64,000 nucleotides of DNA from Nematostella vectensis. Its lineage: Eukaryota; Cnidaria; Anthozoa; Actiniaria; Edwardsiidae. The notes under the pieces are model-generated. The model saw only the letters and a list, made by a program, of their open reading frames with translations, was not told where the DNA came from and did no database searches. The position numbers were made by a program, and so were the translations under genes. The stretch covers positions 9,256,139 through 9,320,138 of the forward strand of contig NC_064039.1 of the NCBI RefSeq assembly GCF_932526225.1, in the 5' to 3' direction. The stretch's first letter is position 1, and every line of letters begins with the position of its first letter. Below are positions 40,474 through 53,400 of the stretch, piece by piece.

Positions 40474-40822
40474 CAGGCCTGTACCCAGGATTTGTCTTGC
40501 AGGGGTGCAACATCCGAAAAAGTGGACCTAATTTTTATGGGGGTGGGGGGGATGGGTGGGGGTAGTTTTCTGATAAAAATCTGACCAAACACGAAAAAAA
40601 CAAAAAGGGATTTTTTTTTTTTTATGCCTTTGCAGCATCTCCAAGTGATGTTTATTGTCGGATTTGGCTACAAAAAAGTCTGAGTTATAGATTGATGACA
40701 TACCAGAGTGATCTACCTTATTCTTTATAGTTTTGTCTACAAATAGCACGTCTATTGAGACCCAAAAATGGACTTTCGGCCGTTGTAATGGGTACGTTCG
40801 CACCCCCCTGGGTACGGGCCTG
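40474..40822. mobile_element. inverted-repeat element, CAGGCCTGTACCCAGG ends
   Basis: The left end CAGGCCTGTACCCAGG and the right end CCTGGGTACGGGCCTG match as inverted repeats at 15 of 16 positions. The inside is non-coding and has homopolymer runs. The ends resemble those at 29,360 and 61,957. I see no certain target duplication. Confidence 0.7.
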
Positions 40823-41528
40823 AGGCATGAGAAGAGGTTTGCCACACCCCAACTCCCTCGACCACCACTAGCACCCTCTTATTTTAGATACTTAACAATA
40901 AGGTCACACCCCGACCAGTGTGAGGTCAAGCCTGGTAAAGTCTGCCTACCTGGATCTGTGCTTGTGGTAAAATCTAGAGAGTTAGGCCCATCAGTATCTC
41001 CTTCACATACATAGTCAAAAGGGGTAACAGATGGGGATTATCACAAACATGGTTTTCTTATCGAGTTTGTTGGATATTTTTAATAACAGTATTGTTCCAA
41101 TACCTTTTATGCAGTTATAAATGTATAATATATGTAAATGATATAAAATATAATTTATATCTTGAATTGCATCAGTAAAGCTCTGTGAATGTGGATCTTG
41201 ATGTTTTGCCTCCATTATTTCTAAAGAGGAAGAAATCTAGTTAAATTTCTTATCTACTAGATGGGAGTCCCCCCCCACCCTACCCTCAGTTCTCAGCCAC
41301 ATTACCAAATATTTTTTTTTGAACAAGACATTTTGAATATGTCACATAATGGGGGAAGCACCTCTGAACCCCCTAAAGTTTCAATATCTTTAATAATATT
41401 TGAAGATCCCCATAAAATATTTGCTGCCCCAGCTCCGTAACAGGCATCGAAATATTTGAGGGGGGGGGGGGGCTGCATGGTAAAACCCCCTTACCTGGTG
41501 AGACCCGACCGATTTTTGCCTCCCATAA

Positions 41529-41599
41529 GGTTCTGGGGCAATCGGCTAGCGCGTTCAGTTAGACCGAAAGGTTGGTGGTTCAAGCCAACCCAGGCCGAT
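41529..41599 (+). pseudogene. tRNA-Asn-like pseudogene or SINE head
   Basis: The sequence contains GCAATCGGCTAGCGCGTTC, ACCGAAAGGTTGGTGGTTC and AAGCCAACCCAGG, matching the D arm, the 3' half of the anticodon arm, the variable loop and the T arm of eukaryotic tRNA-Asn(GTT). The anticodon region is broken: bases are missing around the GTT loop, and the acceptor stem no longer pairs well. The B box is also altered (GGTTCAAGCC). It is therefore a dead tRNA copy or the head of a tRNA-derived SINE. No A-rich tail follows closely. Confidence 0.75.
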
Positions 41600-43029
41600 G
41601 AAATATGTATTTTGCATAGTTTAATACTTTAAACGGAGCGCCAGAAACTATTAAGTGTCTAAGTGTCACGAGTTACGTTCAGTGTCCGTCTCTGCTGCCC
41701 AACTGCTTGATCCACGTTTTTTAACCTTATGCATCATTAGATTTTTGAATTTTTATTTCTTCTGAACTTAGACAGATATCCAATAAGGAGGTATTTCGGA
41801 TAATTTTACACGGCTATTCAACAGCCCCAGATAGGGAATTTATTTATTGTTAAATAGGGAGCTACGGCGTCATGAATAATTTGTCTATTGTTTCTCGATA
41901 ATAAAGAATTTTGGACTGCTTTCCACACTAATGCAACGGTTGGAATATAGGTCAGTTTTACCTCATTAACAAAAAACAATGGAAAAATTATTCATGATGT
42001 TATATTTCGAGAATGTTAAATTTGATTTGCTCATAGCTTTAATCACGTATTGACAAATTTTGTAGAATTTAACTTGAAAATCAAGAGATATATCGTCATG
42101 AATATTTTCCTGTTGTCTTTTTATAATGAGACAGTTTTTGTATCATACAGCAATCCCTCGAGCCCCTTTGATCTGATTAGCTGATAAATTGAGTCACATG
42201 ATTAGAGTGATCCTAATCCGGCAATAGCGTGGAAGGTATGTTTCCTGGAAAGTTACAAGAAATAAAGCATCGTGAGCAGTTTTTCTCCAGCCAATGTAAA
42301 AGTATTTACTAGATGCCAAATTTAATTCCGCAAGAGTCTCTATTCCCCCCAAACAAAAATAGACAAAAAAAAACTTTCAAAAAAAAAAAATTCCACCGAT
42401 CTGGTGAAACGTTCGCCAACATGGTGGGCTTTTTATGGAAACATATTATTTCAACCCCCCCCCCCCCCCCCCCCCATACACACAATGTTCACATATAAGC
42501 TCCGAAAATGTGCATTATTATTTATTGAAGATATTATAATTTGTTAATACTTTATGATTATATAACTTGAAATGCAAAGCAATTTGACAATTTACCTATC
42601 TTCTAACCATTTCTTTCGCCGAAGCCTCAAAACAGAAACCGACAACACCCTTTACCAAATCTAATTTGCCATTATAGCAAAGCTTTCGGTTCTATATAAA
42701 GCCCCGCTATAAGGTGGAAGTACAACTTTAGAAAACCTGTTTATATTGATCATCATATTACTGAAGGATAAGTAGGGGTACGAAATTGTTAAAGAATGTG
42801 GTGTATATTGATAACAATAGAAGTAAAGCATACAATATCGGCACAACATACCACGAGTGACGCCTTGTATACAGAAATTTTCCAGGTGGAGTAATATTTT
42901 ACGATGCATCATTTGTACGATAAAGGAAATAAGAACAAATCTTTTAGGAGTGAATTGAAACCTGGGATATAATAAGATTGTGAAAGAAAAACAAGACTAG
43001 ACAGTTCTTGTTTAAATATCTCAATGTAA

Positions 43030-43240
43030 TTTCGCCCAGCTATGTGACCTGTATTGGGATGATCCTTGTCTCTTCTGAGTGATATGTATTCGGGTACGAT
43101 AGAGATTCTTTTACTATCCTATGTGACCTGATTTAGGGCGTGTAAAAGACTCTACTGAGTCACCTGTATTTGGGTATGATAGAGATTCCTTTACTTTCCT
43201 ATGTGACCTGTATTTGGGGTAAGTTAAAGTTTCCTTGGTT
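43030..43240. repeat. imperfect repeat downstream of TRABID
   Basis: Three diverged units share TATGTGACCTGTATTTGGG and GATAGAGATTCCTTTACT, with a period of about 75-85 bp. They lie just 3' of the TRABID stop codon, in the probable 3' UTR. Confidence 0.6.
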
Positions 43241-43262
43241 GCTTGTCTCATTTTGGTAAGAA

Positions 43263-46200
43263 CTACTTGCTCAGCTTGCGGTATCTGTCAAGCCAGTCGT
43301 CAATCATCTGGTTCACTAGGGCAGGCCTTGGCGTGACACGTTGCTGGGCAACCAGAACACCACCCTCTGTCACGCAACAGTCTAGCCAGTCACGTAACAG
43401 CATCTCCTCACTACCAACCTAAGCAGATGCCAATCAGATGTCAATCATGTCGCAATTTTACACAATCTCATAATAGAATTGCGCAACCCAATCAAGAATT
43501 CTATGGTGTCTTTGGACTTTTGAAATCTAAAATTTTCTAATGTGAAAAAGAAAAAAAAAGATGTTTTCTTTTTTCAGTGCCAGAATGGAAGATTCTTTAA
43601 GCAGGGGGTTGTAGTAAAGTTCTTTAGATTGTTACTTTAGTTCGTTACTTCTCGGCTCACCATCTACTTGAGTCAATTTGGCTTGCTTTCCTTACCTAGT
43701 CCCCTCAAATTTCCCAAAGGATCAAGTCAATGAAAGAGCTTGCATGAGCTTCGTGGGGGAACAGAAGGAAACGGTAGCGATATTATGCATCTCTAAAAAC
43801 CTCACCTCAGAGGCAGAGAGGAAATGAACAGGCAGCAGTCGGCCCTCATGGTCTACGAGCGGGAGGTAGGTAACGTGAACGTTGTCATTATTCTCCACAT
43901 GTGCGTGGGCTCCGATGTCATTTGATGCGTCTGTGTCAACCTCCATTGCAACAAGCGCTGAGAAGTGGCCTCGTGTGTAACCAAGGACGACAGGGTTCTT
44001 CCAGCAAAAGCTCCTTTCCCACAGTAAAGGCAGGTACACACCTAAATACATGAATGCGATCATGATGGTGTAATTGTAATTCGTGTAGCTGATAGTTTTT
44101 AGTGTTATTTTCAAGAAAAGGTTTGCATTGATAGTCAAGTCAGCGAGTGGTCCATTTGGCAACATAGCAAACTCACAAATCAGAGGCCAAAACATAAGCC
44201 TTATCTACAAACCCCAAACTCCACTGGCAGGTAAAGAAAGTTTGACAAAAAGGGAATGTCTTGCATAACAGAAAGGTCTGTCTTCCCCATAGCTGTGTTG
44301 TCTTGTATTGCCAGAATGAAATGTGCTAGTTGCTCATATTTTCCAAATCCAAAATGCTTCACACTTGCACATTAAAAAACATTGGTGAGCACCAAGTACG
44401 ATTCAGTTGCCCTAATTTCCATGGTGCCCTCCTTCCTGTACATGTTCCATCACACGGAACTGTGGCTGCCACCACAATTAGTTTTTATATTCATTTTATT
44501 TCCAATTTGTATATTTGGGGGTACGTCCTGCATGGGTCTCGTGCCTGTTTACATATGACACCATTGGGCATCTATGTTGTCTAATAAAGCTATTGAAGGT
44601 CCCATTAGCATATATAAATACCTTGAAACCTTGCCAGCCCAAGAGTCTCGCCACGGAAACTCTTGACATACTTGACACCATAGATGATGACTGGACGTCG
44701 CAAGATGTGTGCCAGGGCAAAGACGTGAGTTTGCTCAAGTGAAGTACCAGGCTGACTTGCTAGGCTTAGTATAGAGGCCCAGTCCTGCTCCCATTGGTCC
44801 TCGTCCAGAGAGTACTGAAGGGTTTCAGCCTGCATGGACTCCCACTCCTTATAGCGGGCAAAAAACCTGAAAATACATGATATGTACATTAAGGTTAAAG
44901 GACTCCCACTCCTTATAGCGGGCAAAAAAACCTGAAACACATGATATGTACATTAAGATTAAACAACTACCACCCCTTGTACATTAAGGTTAAAGGACTC
45001 CCACTCCTTGTTGTAGGGAAAAAACCTGAAAATACATGATATGTACATTAAGGTTAAAGGACTCCCACTCCTTATAGCGGGCAAAAAACCTGAAACACAT
45101 GATATGTACATTAAGAGTAAACAACTACCACTCCTTGTACATTAAGGTTATAGGACTCCCACTCCTTGTAGTGGGGAAAAAACTGACACAATGATACGAA
45201 CATCAACACAATGATATGAACATCAAAAGTATCTAAGCCACTCCTTGTAGCGGGTAAAATATGGATACCAAATGTAAGCAACCAGATGAGCAAATGGTCT
45301 CAGTTTTTTAAGGGCAGTGCCCATGGATCCCAAGATATTTGTTCCAAAATCAGAAAAATATAAGAAAACACACAGCTATCATTTAAATGTGATTCTGACA
45401 TCGCTTGATTTCATTTATCAAATTGTTTTCACAAAAGATTACTACTATTTCGGTTGTAGAATTGCCATTTTGCAATTGCCATTTACCATTCGCACTGACA
45501 ACCTTTATTGAAATAGGTGTATACTCTACAATGAACAAACATACCTTGAGCTTCCTTCACTGAGGCTTTCAAAGAGTGCTTTCCTAAGGGTGTTGTCTTT
45601 GTCAAAAACACCATATGTTGCCTGCAATAGAGAGTCTAGGAGACAATCCCCTGCTGAACGATTCCACAGTGGGAAGATCCGACTGCCAAGCTGTTCTGTG
45701 ATTTCAACACTCCAGTTGATGACAGGAGACTCCACCTCTAGGACTGCAAGCCAGAAAAGAGCTTCTTAGATCAGTCAAACTGTTCTACTTCTTAGAACAC
45801 ATACTGTATTTACTTGAATTAGAACAAGGCGGATAAAGATAAAAAAGGCCTTTAACAACATGCAAGGGCTGAAAATAGGCTTTCAAGAAATGATACATTG
45901 TTGTGGTGGGCAGACATGTCAAATCTTGTTGGTACTTCCCTTCTAACATACAGCAACATTTTTAAACAAGGACCCACGGTATAAGAGGTGTGGACCTGGT
46001 CCAAATTTTCATTCAAGCTAGACCACATCAAGTGGAGCTCCATACTATAGAAAAAACTCTACACTTGATAAAGTCTAGCGGCAATGATGACTTGGACCAG
46101 GTGCCCGCCTCATACTGCAGGTCCTTGTTTAAGCAGGGAACATATTCAGGGGAAGACCCTTATTCATATTTTTCCTAGGCTAAAAGAGCCACTTACAATA

Positions 46201-49129
46201 TTTGAAGGAGGTGCTTATCCAAGCAATTTTACAGTAGGTATTAAATTTTACAGTAGGTATTCTACTCAGGCCATTTTTTCGATGATATTTGAATTTACAA
46301 AGATGCTGCATTCAAGCTTTACATTACCTCTTTGCACTTCTTTATCAAAAAAGTCCTCAAACAATTGTCTCTGCACTCGTCCAGGGAAATCTTGTATTTC
46401 TAAAAGGTTTGAAGAACAGACAGACATACAAAAAGTGAGTTATCTGATCCATACTTTAACAACTATCTGTGTCATTACAGTACAAGGCTCAGGGAGAGTT
46501 ACAAGCTTCCCACCTATAGCCACCCATTCTCTTCAAATGCATCCTCTTTTACTTTAACCCTGCTAAAGTACCCCAATCCCAATTTAAAATATGTAGAATG
46601 CAAAGTATTTTTAAAATGCAATGTGATCAAACAAGCTTCACATGTTTCTGGCTTCCCACCAATAAAAATACAGTAGTACTGTTATTTAACTGCTTTATAC
46701 AGCTTGAGTGTAAGTAGGTTGTGTAAGCAGTCACTGAAAATGACACAACAGGCTAGCATACCCAGCATTTCACACCCTCCAATACTACAAGGTAATAAGG
46801 TGCAGGAGAGATGGGGCCTCCAGCTTAAAGTTGCTATCCAAGAAGCTGAGGAATTCACAGTCCCACATGTAAAGAGCAAGGTTTTCACAACTTTTAAAAT
46901 GTCCCAGCTGACCTGCCCTTTGATTGGACCTGATTTAGTGGGGCCTGACCAACTCTCCACCCCTATTCACCAATATTAAGGTCTTGGTAAAAGTACATGC
47001 GTGTCCATGGAAGAAAATATTGTCACGCTGAAATTTTACATGTACAAAAATTACATGTACAAACTATATATCAAATAAAAGATTGAATTATCTCCTGCAA
47101 GTTTTACTTTGCAATAGCTAATTCTGTGTTTAAGTTTTGAGGCCTCAAACTCAAAAGTAAAGAGTTTACTCTAGAGTGTAATGCACCTTCGTGTTATTGC
47201 ACATGCACTTGCATGTAATTGCATCTCAATGACAGATAAATGATGTACCAAAGTGTGTGAGGTGGGGACTTTTTGTTATTGGACAATGTCAACAAAATAT
47301 CACGAATCAAAGTTGGCCCTCACATTTCGGGCGAAATTTGGACACAAAAAGTGCTATTAAAGCGATCTTCAGTTTAAAATCGAAAATTCCTCACACACTT
47401 TGTTACATGGCGTATGTAATTATCTATAAGATCCCTAAAATTTGAAGGCAATATCTTAAAACCTGTCGCAAGGTTACGCCCGACAAGCTCGAGTTCTTGT
47501 CAAAGATTTGGTGTGAATTCACGGTCAGCAGGTCAGGGGAAACAGCAAAGGCCCATTTTAGCCGTCTTAGAATGCAATTTATAAAAAAAACTTTTGTTGC
47601 AAAAATTAAGTTTAAGAACTATTGATACAGGTTTTGCAAAAACCACAAAAACAAACAGTGGTGCAAATTTACCTTTACCAAGACCTTAAATACTGTCAAA
47701 GACAAGGAGTAACAGAATATCAATGCATGAAATCTGCAGACAAAACATTTCAGTAAGAAAAGCAAAAGTATTTTTGTTAGAAAGCAATTTAGTTATTTAG
47801 AGGCAAGGCCCATGCCACTCTCCACCCCTTACCCACCTATTAAAGACTGTTAATGAGGAGTTGACTGTGTATGAAGACATACACTCCAACCAGGTAAAAA
47901 AGGCTAAGCATTTCATGGAAGTAAGAAAAATTGAGACAATACACTAGACATGTATGACAAAAAGACCAGTGTTACAAACCTGCTGGTAGCACAAATGTAA
48001 CTTGATCGGTGAAAAAAAAGCAGGGCCAGTCGCCTTTCTTCTGCCTCATGGTATGGGCTATTTCTTTACGGATGTCACCAGCAAGTTCAGGACTTACTAA
48101 GCACGGCACACATCGCAACCGGTGATTCGTTACTTCAGGAGCTAATAAAAACGCTAACAAGTCATCTCGCTTGAATCGAATTGCTAAATGGACTAGGGTG
48201 AAGCCAACTTCAAAGATGCCAGGCCTATTGAGAACAACACAGTCTTCTCGAGTCAGCTGTCGTGTGCGGTCACCGCCAGAATTCAAATAAGTCTCAACAG
48301 AGGCTGCATCCCCCTCCACTACTCCTATACATGCACTTAGCCACATCCAATCACAATCTTTTAACCTATTCCGGATCTGCATTACTTCTTCATTATCGTT
48401 GACATCTTCAGAGGCTGGAATATCATAGATAATGTTCTTAGCTTCTTGGTTAGATGACTGTATAGCTGACATGTCTGTAAGAGAGGAGGAGGGAGACCGC
48501 CTCCTGGATCCAGATGCTTTATGACTGGCTAGATTCTGATTTTTGCTCATCTTTGGCTCATCAGAGGGTTTTCCTAATGGCTTCGTGGTACCACAAATGA
48601 CACATTTTGCTGTCTTAGGCCAGTTCTCATAGGTACAATTTGGGCACTGCCATTTGGTAAGGTTCTTAAGTTGAGCTTTATTTTTGTCGTTGTTTAAAGT
48701 TTTTAAGTTGACTTTGGATCTACTTGATTTGGGGGAAAGTGCCTTAGCTTCCTTAGCAGATGAGGCCTCAGCATATAGGGTTCTAGATTTTGGGGCATTG
48801 TTATGGCACATAACACACCGTAAAGCATTTGGCCAGTTATCAAACGTACAAGTCGGGCATTTCCATTTCGTAACTTCCTGTTCACTGGGTTTCTTCTTGT
48901 TGCTGGTTCTGTCAGCAGAACGACAGTTTAAAGTATTCGATGAAATGATTCTTTCATTGTCAGCCGTTTGGTAGATGTCTTCTGAGATACCTGGAGCCCT
49001 AACGGACTGTGGGCAAATAATATTGGTCGGCCTTGCGGCCAAACAAAGAGTACATTTCGTGGCTGTTGGCCAGTTCAGGTACGTACAATACCCGCAAGAC
49101 CACTTCAAGTTTTGTTCGTTCTTTGGCAT
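43263..49129 (-). CDS. ZRANB1: TRABID-type OTU deubiquitinase (6 coding exons)
   Basis: Cysteine protease that hydrolyses K29-, K33- and K63-linked ubiquitin chains; in animals it is linked to Wnt signalling. Exons in order of translation: 49129-47980, 46399-46328, 45743-45545, 44866-44622, 44041-43806, 43418-43263. They join to 685 aa (human 708). Three NZF zinc fingers with WxCxxC...NW...CxxC lie at about 10-29, 89-108 and 160-179. The Ank-type ubiquitin-binding domain spans about 250-345. The OTU domain follows with WNRSAGDCLLDS (catalytic Cys441; human Cys443) and GYTRGHFSALV (His581; human His585). For exon 3 I chose the acceptor at 45,743 (TTGCAG) because it restores the human spacing; one at 45,737 also keeps the frame. 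Intron 3 has a tandem array copying the start of exon 4. The first exon alone encodes the zinc fingers and most of the Ank region. Confidence 0.95.
44838..45260 (-). repeat. array of decoy acceptors with coding bases, TRABID intron 3
   Basis: The start of exon 4 (true acceptor ends at 44,867) is repeated about five times upstream in the sense direction, with units of roughly 60-95 bp. Each copy has TTTCAG or a close relative, followed by about 30 coding bases for FFARYKEWES. Copies lie near 44,901, 44,997, 45,058, 45,151 and 45,238. Small differences include an extra T in the first copy and a G-rich third copy. The unit also includes about 30 bp of intron (ATGATATGTACATTAAGGTT). Confidence 0.93.
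46400..47979 (-). other. TRABID intron 1, nothing recognised
   Basis: The intron between exon 1 and exon 2 is AT-rich. I see no array, transposon end or extra exon in it. Confidence 0.45.
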
Positions 49130-49576
49130 TATTTAGAAGAAAACAATGCAGAAAACAGAGCTATTCACGGTATTTATTGTACCATTTATTCGTCGAAATC
49201 CTCGCTTGCGTCCACCTTTCCAAAGTTATCACAAACGTTCAGCAATTTGTCCCGTTTGCTTCGTTCGAAACAACAACTTTCGCTTCTTGTTCAGTCTGAA
49301 AAGGCTCCTGTTTCCCTTCTCTGATACTAAACTTTGGCAACGTTTTGTTGTCTACGGTTTGTATGTATACCATTAAAAGGTATTGGTGTATTCGAAAAGC
49401 CAAGTCGTTCCTGGTTTTCTCTGTACATCAGTGAATTCCTCAAGCGAATGCCAGACCGACTCCATTCATCAAAACATCGCCGTCGCCCTATTGTTGTGTT
49501 GAGAAAATCCAAACACTTGTGACGTCATCAGACATTCCACAGCTCACACAGGCAACCCAATCCCGAGCTATATCTT

Positions 49577-49690
49577 AGGCTAAGTTCAAACGTCGTATAA
49601 TCCATGTGCCGCATTCAATGCAAATTGTATCAGATGCATTGTTTTATCTTCATTTGCATTAAATACGGCTCATGGAAAATACGACGGTTG
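49577..49690. mobile_element. MITE copy, CTAAGTTCAAACGTCGTAT family
   Basis: It begins GGCTAAGTTCAAACGTCGTA and contains the inverted partner AATACGGCTCATGGA near its right end, where it is truncated. Related copies lie at 57,059-57,184, about 57,200-57,305 and 57,331-57,463. The internal part has GCATTTG-like segments in both orientations. It is non-coding and of unknown superfamily. Confidence 0.75.
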
Positions 49691-49970
49691 TGCATGGCCA
49701 TTTCCCAGGTGAAATAGAAAAGATGTAGACCCTAAGCAATAGTAGCTAGTCAAATTCATATCCCAGAATAGGACGCCCGTGACCGTCCGCAAAATCAATT
49801 TTAGCCCTATTTTAGCAGATTGGGTGTTCATAGCAATTCTTACCTTGCACATTGAGTGTGGCCGAAGCAATTTTTACCCAAAACATAACACCGCCGTTAT
49901 TTTTTCGACAAAAAAGCCGGAAGTATTAAGCGCCCAATTACCGTAAAATAAGGACGCCATCGTGGCTAGT

Positions 49971-50146
49971 ATGAGACCACCAAAGCGCAACCCTTGGGAC
50001 GATCACTCCCGTCTAATAGGAGAGTCCCCCCCCCCCCCCCCCCCACGCCCCTCAACCCGGCCGTTGAAGTCTAATGATTCACTCAACCGAGACTGGACAA
50101 CTAGATATTTGCTTGGTGATCAATTAGATTTCCGCAAGAAAACAAG
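49971..50146 (+). CDS. possible first exon of an unknown gene
   Basis: From ATG 49,971 an open frame encodes 58 residues beginning MRPPKRNPWDDHSRL, with a run of prolines from a poly-C tract, and ends at AACAAG-GTATCT, a fair 5' splice site. I do not recognise the protein and find no following exon on the + strand, where the protease gene runs the other way. It could be a chance frame or a remnant. It would be divergent from TRABID, which starts 840 bp away. Confidence 0.22.
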
Positions 50147-50472
50147 GTATCTTTTAATAATTAAGATTGAATGGGGCTTTAATAATAATAGAGAAACGAT
50201 ACTATGTATAGCATTTATGTATAGCATTTTTTATACTCAATGAAAAGCTCCCAAATTGGTGAATCTTAGTCTACTTCAGTCAAGGATTTCACAATGCAGG
50301 AGCACCAACTAATTTTCGATTGCCGCCCGAAAAGCGACCGATGTTGGCCTGTCGTTTCAAGGACAGAGTCCTACACTTAAGAGATCTCTCATCAAAGAGA
50401 ACAAATTCAGACAATCAAATGAAAAATACATGAATGAACAATTCGTTGTCAGTTATGTCTAAAGCCTTGTTT

Positions 50473-53400
50473 CTAGACGTTCTTCACGATGTTATCGATC
50501 CAGTTGAGGTATTTCTTGATATCCGTGTAAATACCCGGTTGCCCTTTCCTTGCGCACCCCACCCCCCAGCTGACGGCCCCGTGCAAGATGAATCGTGACG
50601 TCACACGAGGGTCCTTACACACGAAAGGGCCACCACTGTCTCCCTTGCATGAGTCTATTTTCCCGCCCTCGTAGCCCGCGCAGATGACTTTATCGTTAAT
50701 GGTGTGACCGCTATAATTGGCCCGACACTCAGAGACCGAGAGGACTGGGATCGTGGCATGACGTAATTGGGTAGAAAGATCCTCATTTTCGCCTAGAAAA
50801 AAAGAAAATATTTGTCAATGGCGTTGTGCCTCTAGGGCGAGTAAGAGTAACAGACTCTGAAAATTAGCTTACTACTCTACCATATCCCGTGTCCATGATA
50901 AATAGCTGTACATACCTACTCTTCCATAGCCCGTGACGGTGCAATTGGTTCCCACGGCTAAGTCCGGTGTGGCGCTGGTTGGTAGACAGACTGGCCTGAC
51001 GTGCTTGGTAAAGGTTGTGATGGGGGTACGGAGACGAATTAACGCCAAGTCGTTTGTTAATTTGATCTCGTGGTAATCGGGATGTATGCAAATCTGAGCG
51101 ACATCTGAACAAAACAAAATAATCATCAAAGTAAGGCTCATCTGTGGGGTACACACAATTGTGCATTTGTGAAGCGCTCCCCCCCCCCCCCCCCCCCTTG
51201 AGACCAAGACAAGTGGTCACTTAATATGGGGTATTGCAATATCTTAGTAAACAACAAATATTATGGTACGTTGTTTGTGGCCTCTGAGTTAAGGTTGCCT
51301 GCTTGTGGAGCATTATTATTGCTGTTGTTGTTGTTGCTGCTGCTGTTGTTGTTGTTGTTCCCGTCCCCCCCCCCCCCCACCACCCCAAACCGGCCTACGA
51401 TCCTGTGATTTCAATCCGCCATTCATAGCAGCACAGTAGCAGTGTTTTATTTTCGTAGAAACAATAAGGGGTCCCAAAATGTTCATGAATAGGATACGAA
51501 AAGGCAGTTAACGTTTACCTCTATGTATCTCGTTCCCTTCATGTTTAGTCACATCAGACTCCCCCAGGATGACTCGAATGGGAGGGTCCGGTACAACGCA
51601 TCCAGTCCTACTCGGGTTATTTCTATCAATGCAGTGGGCAGCGGTTACCACCCACTCGCGGTTTATCAGAGACCCCCCACAGACTATAGTGTCATCCAGG
51701 CCCTTTTTAAGCCCGGCTTGCCACGGCCAGTCCTCGACTTTTGCTGTTTGTCCCCCGACTATGCGACCGAGAGCATTTCGGACACCGCAGATGAATGGTG
51801 CTAGAACAGGCTTTGCACCTACAAGATGAAGACGTCTTGTCAATAATAAAAGGGTGCATATGCAAAGGCATCTTGTGCGACCACGTCTTCCTCCCAGCTT
51901 GCACTAATTTAGACTTTACTGTCGAATCCGTTGTATCGCGACGCCGCATTTTCAAAACATCGATTTGTTTTTTTTTGTTTTTTGGGATTTTCTGTTCCGC
52001 TAGTCAAATTATTCTAAGCCAATCAGATTCTTGCCATCTCTCGCCTAGTGCAGTTGCCTGGCTTTCTGTCGCGACACTGTCTGGTTTTCGTCCAGAGGGT
52101 AGCCAGGGAAGTGCACAAAGCGAGACTCTGATTGGCTCAGAATGGTTTTACTGACGGAACAGAAAACCAAAACAAATCGTGTTTTGAAAACGCGGGTCGC
52201 AATACAACGGATCCGACAGTAAAAGCATACACACATTGGCACCAGTAGGGCCAAGACGGGCCGCAAGCACAGTCTCTTACCCGCCCGACTGGTGCCAATG
52301 TGAGTATGCTAGTGTGCTGTTAAAGTCCACTAATTTAGAAATGGATCCAGAATTTTATACAGTGGATTAAATGGCCATAAGTTTTATAAAATTTGTGTTA
52401 ATACTTTGTACAAAACAAAGAAAGACGACTTCTTTCTTTTATCAAAGAGGGGGATCTGAAAACTGTATTCACTTTTTTCAGAGCAATAACAATCAATCAA
52501 TTGATCACTCGTTCAGTTGTACGCGAAAATTACAATCATACAAAAACAAAATTGCAGATCAACAGATAAAGGGCTTACCGCATCGCTGAGTGTTACAAGC
52601 TTTTTCTTGATTTCCTTCACCTGCGCAAACCCTACCCCCTCCCTGAGGGGTCGGGTTGTTGCATTTCCTGGATCTCAGGGTGTGGCCACCGTTACATGTG
52701 CGAGTACAGTCACTCCATCTGCTCCACTCGCTCCAGTTCCCATCAACGTCTGTTACCATAGCAATTATAGTAATAGGATATAAAATAGAGTGAAAGGCAT
52801 CCACCGCTATACATATCGCTATACATATCGCTATACATATCGCTATACATATCGCTATACTAGCACTAAATAATTCGACTGTCTCTGACCACTACAGTAA
52901 AACTATCACACACTTTCACCTGTGACGCGCTTTTATTGTCACGCTCTTCTTCCTGTCATCTCACTTTCACCGGTCAGGTCACATTCGTTTGTCACGCACT
53001 TCAACCTGTCACATCACTTTCACCGGTCACGCACTTTTGTCCGTAACGCACATCAATTTATCACGCACTTCTCTTTGTCACACCCTTCCACATTTAACGC
53101 ACAGGCGTCACGCCCTTCCAGTTGTCACGCAGTTCTACCTGTCACGCACATTTATCTCCGCCTCCGCTTCCACTCCCTAATTCATAATCGTCGTCACCAT
53201 CGTCATCGCCATCGAAACGAGTGAGTTTCTGTAAAAGGGTATACAATATTGGTCAATGACTAACTGACAAAGTGGATATAAATTTTCGGACAGATGAATC
53301 GACGGACAAGGACGTGCGTTATCGACGACGAACAGACGAACGGAGACGTGTTTTACGGACGTGCGCCAGACACGGGGCACTACGACAGTGCTGAATAACG

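Larger units (their letters stand above)
38049..43262. other. convergent intergenic region between GRK and TRABID
   Basis: The + strand GRK and minus-strand TRABID genes end toward each other here. The stretch holds the GRK 3' UTR, a 14-bp inverted repeat of TATACTCTAGTAC type near 38,867-38,916, a CAGGCC-ended element (40,474-40,822), a tRNA-Asn-like remnant (41,529-41,599), poly-C/G runs (41,460 and 42,456) and a repeat near 43,030. Open frames such as 39,084-39,422 match no family and lack convincing gene context. Confidence 0.55.
49130..50472. other. spacer between TRABID and the protease gene
   Basis: This region lies 5' of TRABID and 3' of the minus-strand protease gene. It contains the TRABID promoter side, a MITE copy (49,577-49,690) and a weak + strand exon candidate (49,971-50,146). 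No TATA box or other promoter element is evident. Confidence 0.5.

Noticed and set aside
45737..45742. Alternative acceptor for TRABID exon 3 at 45,737
   Set aside because: In frame, but the TTGCAG site six bases upstream is stronger and restores the length of the human protein.
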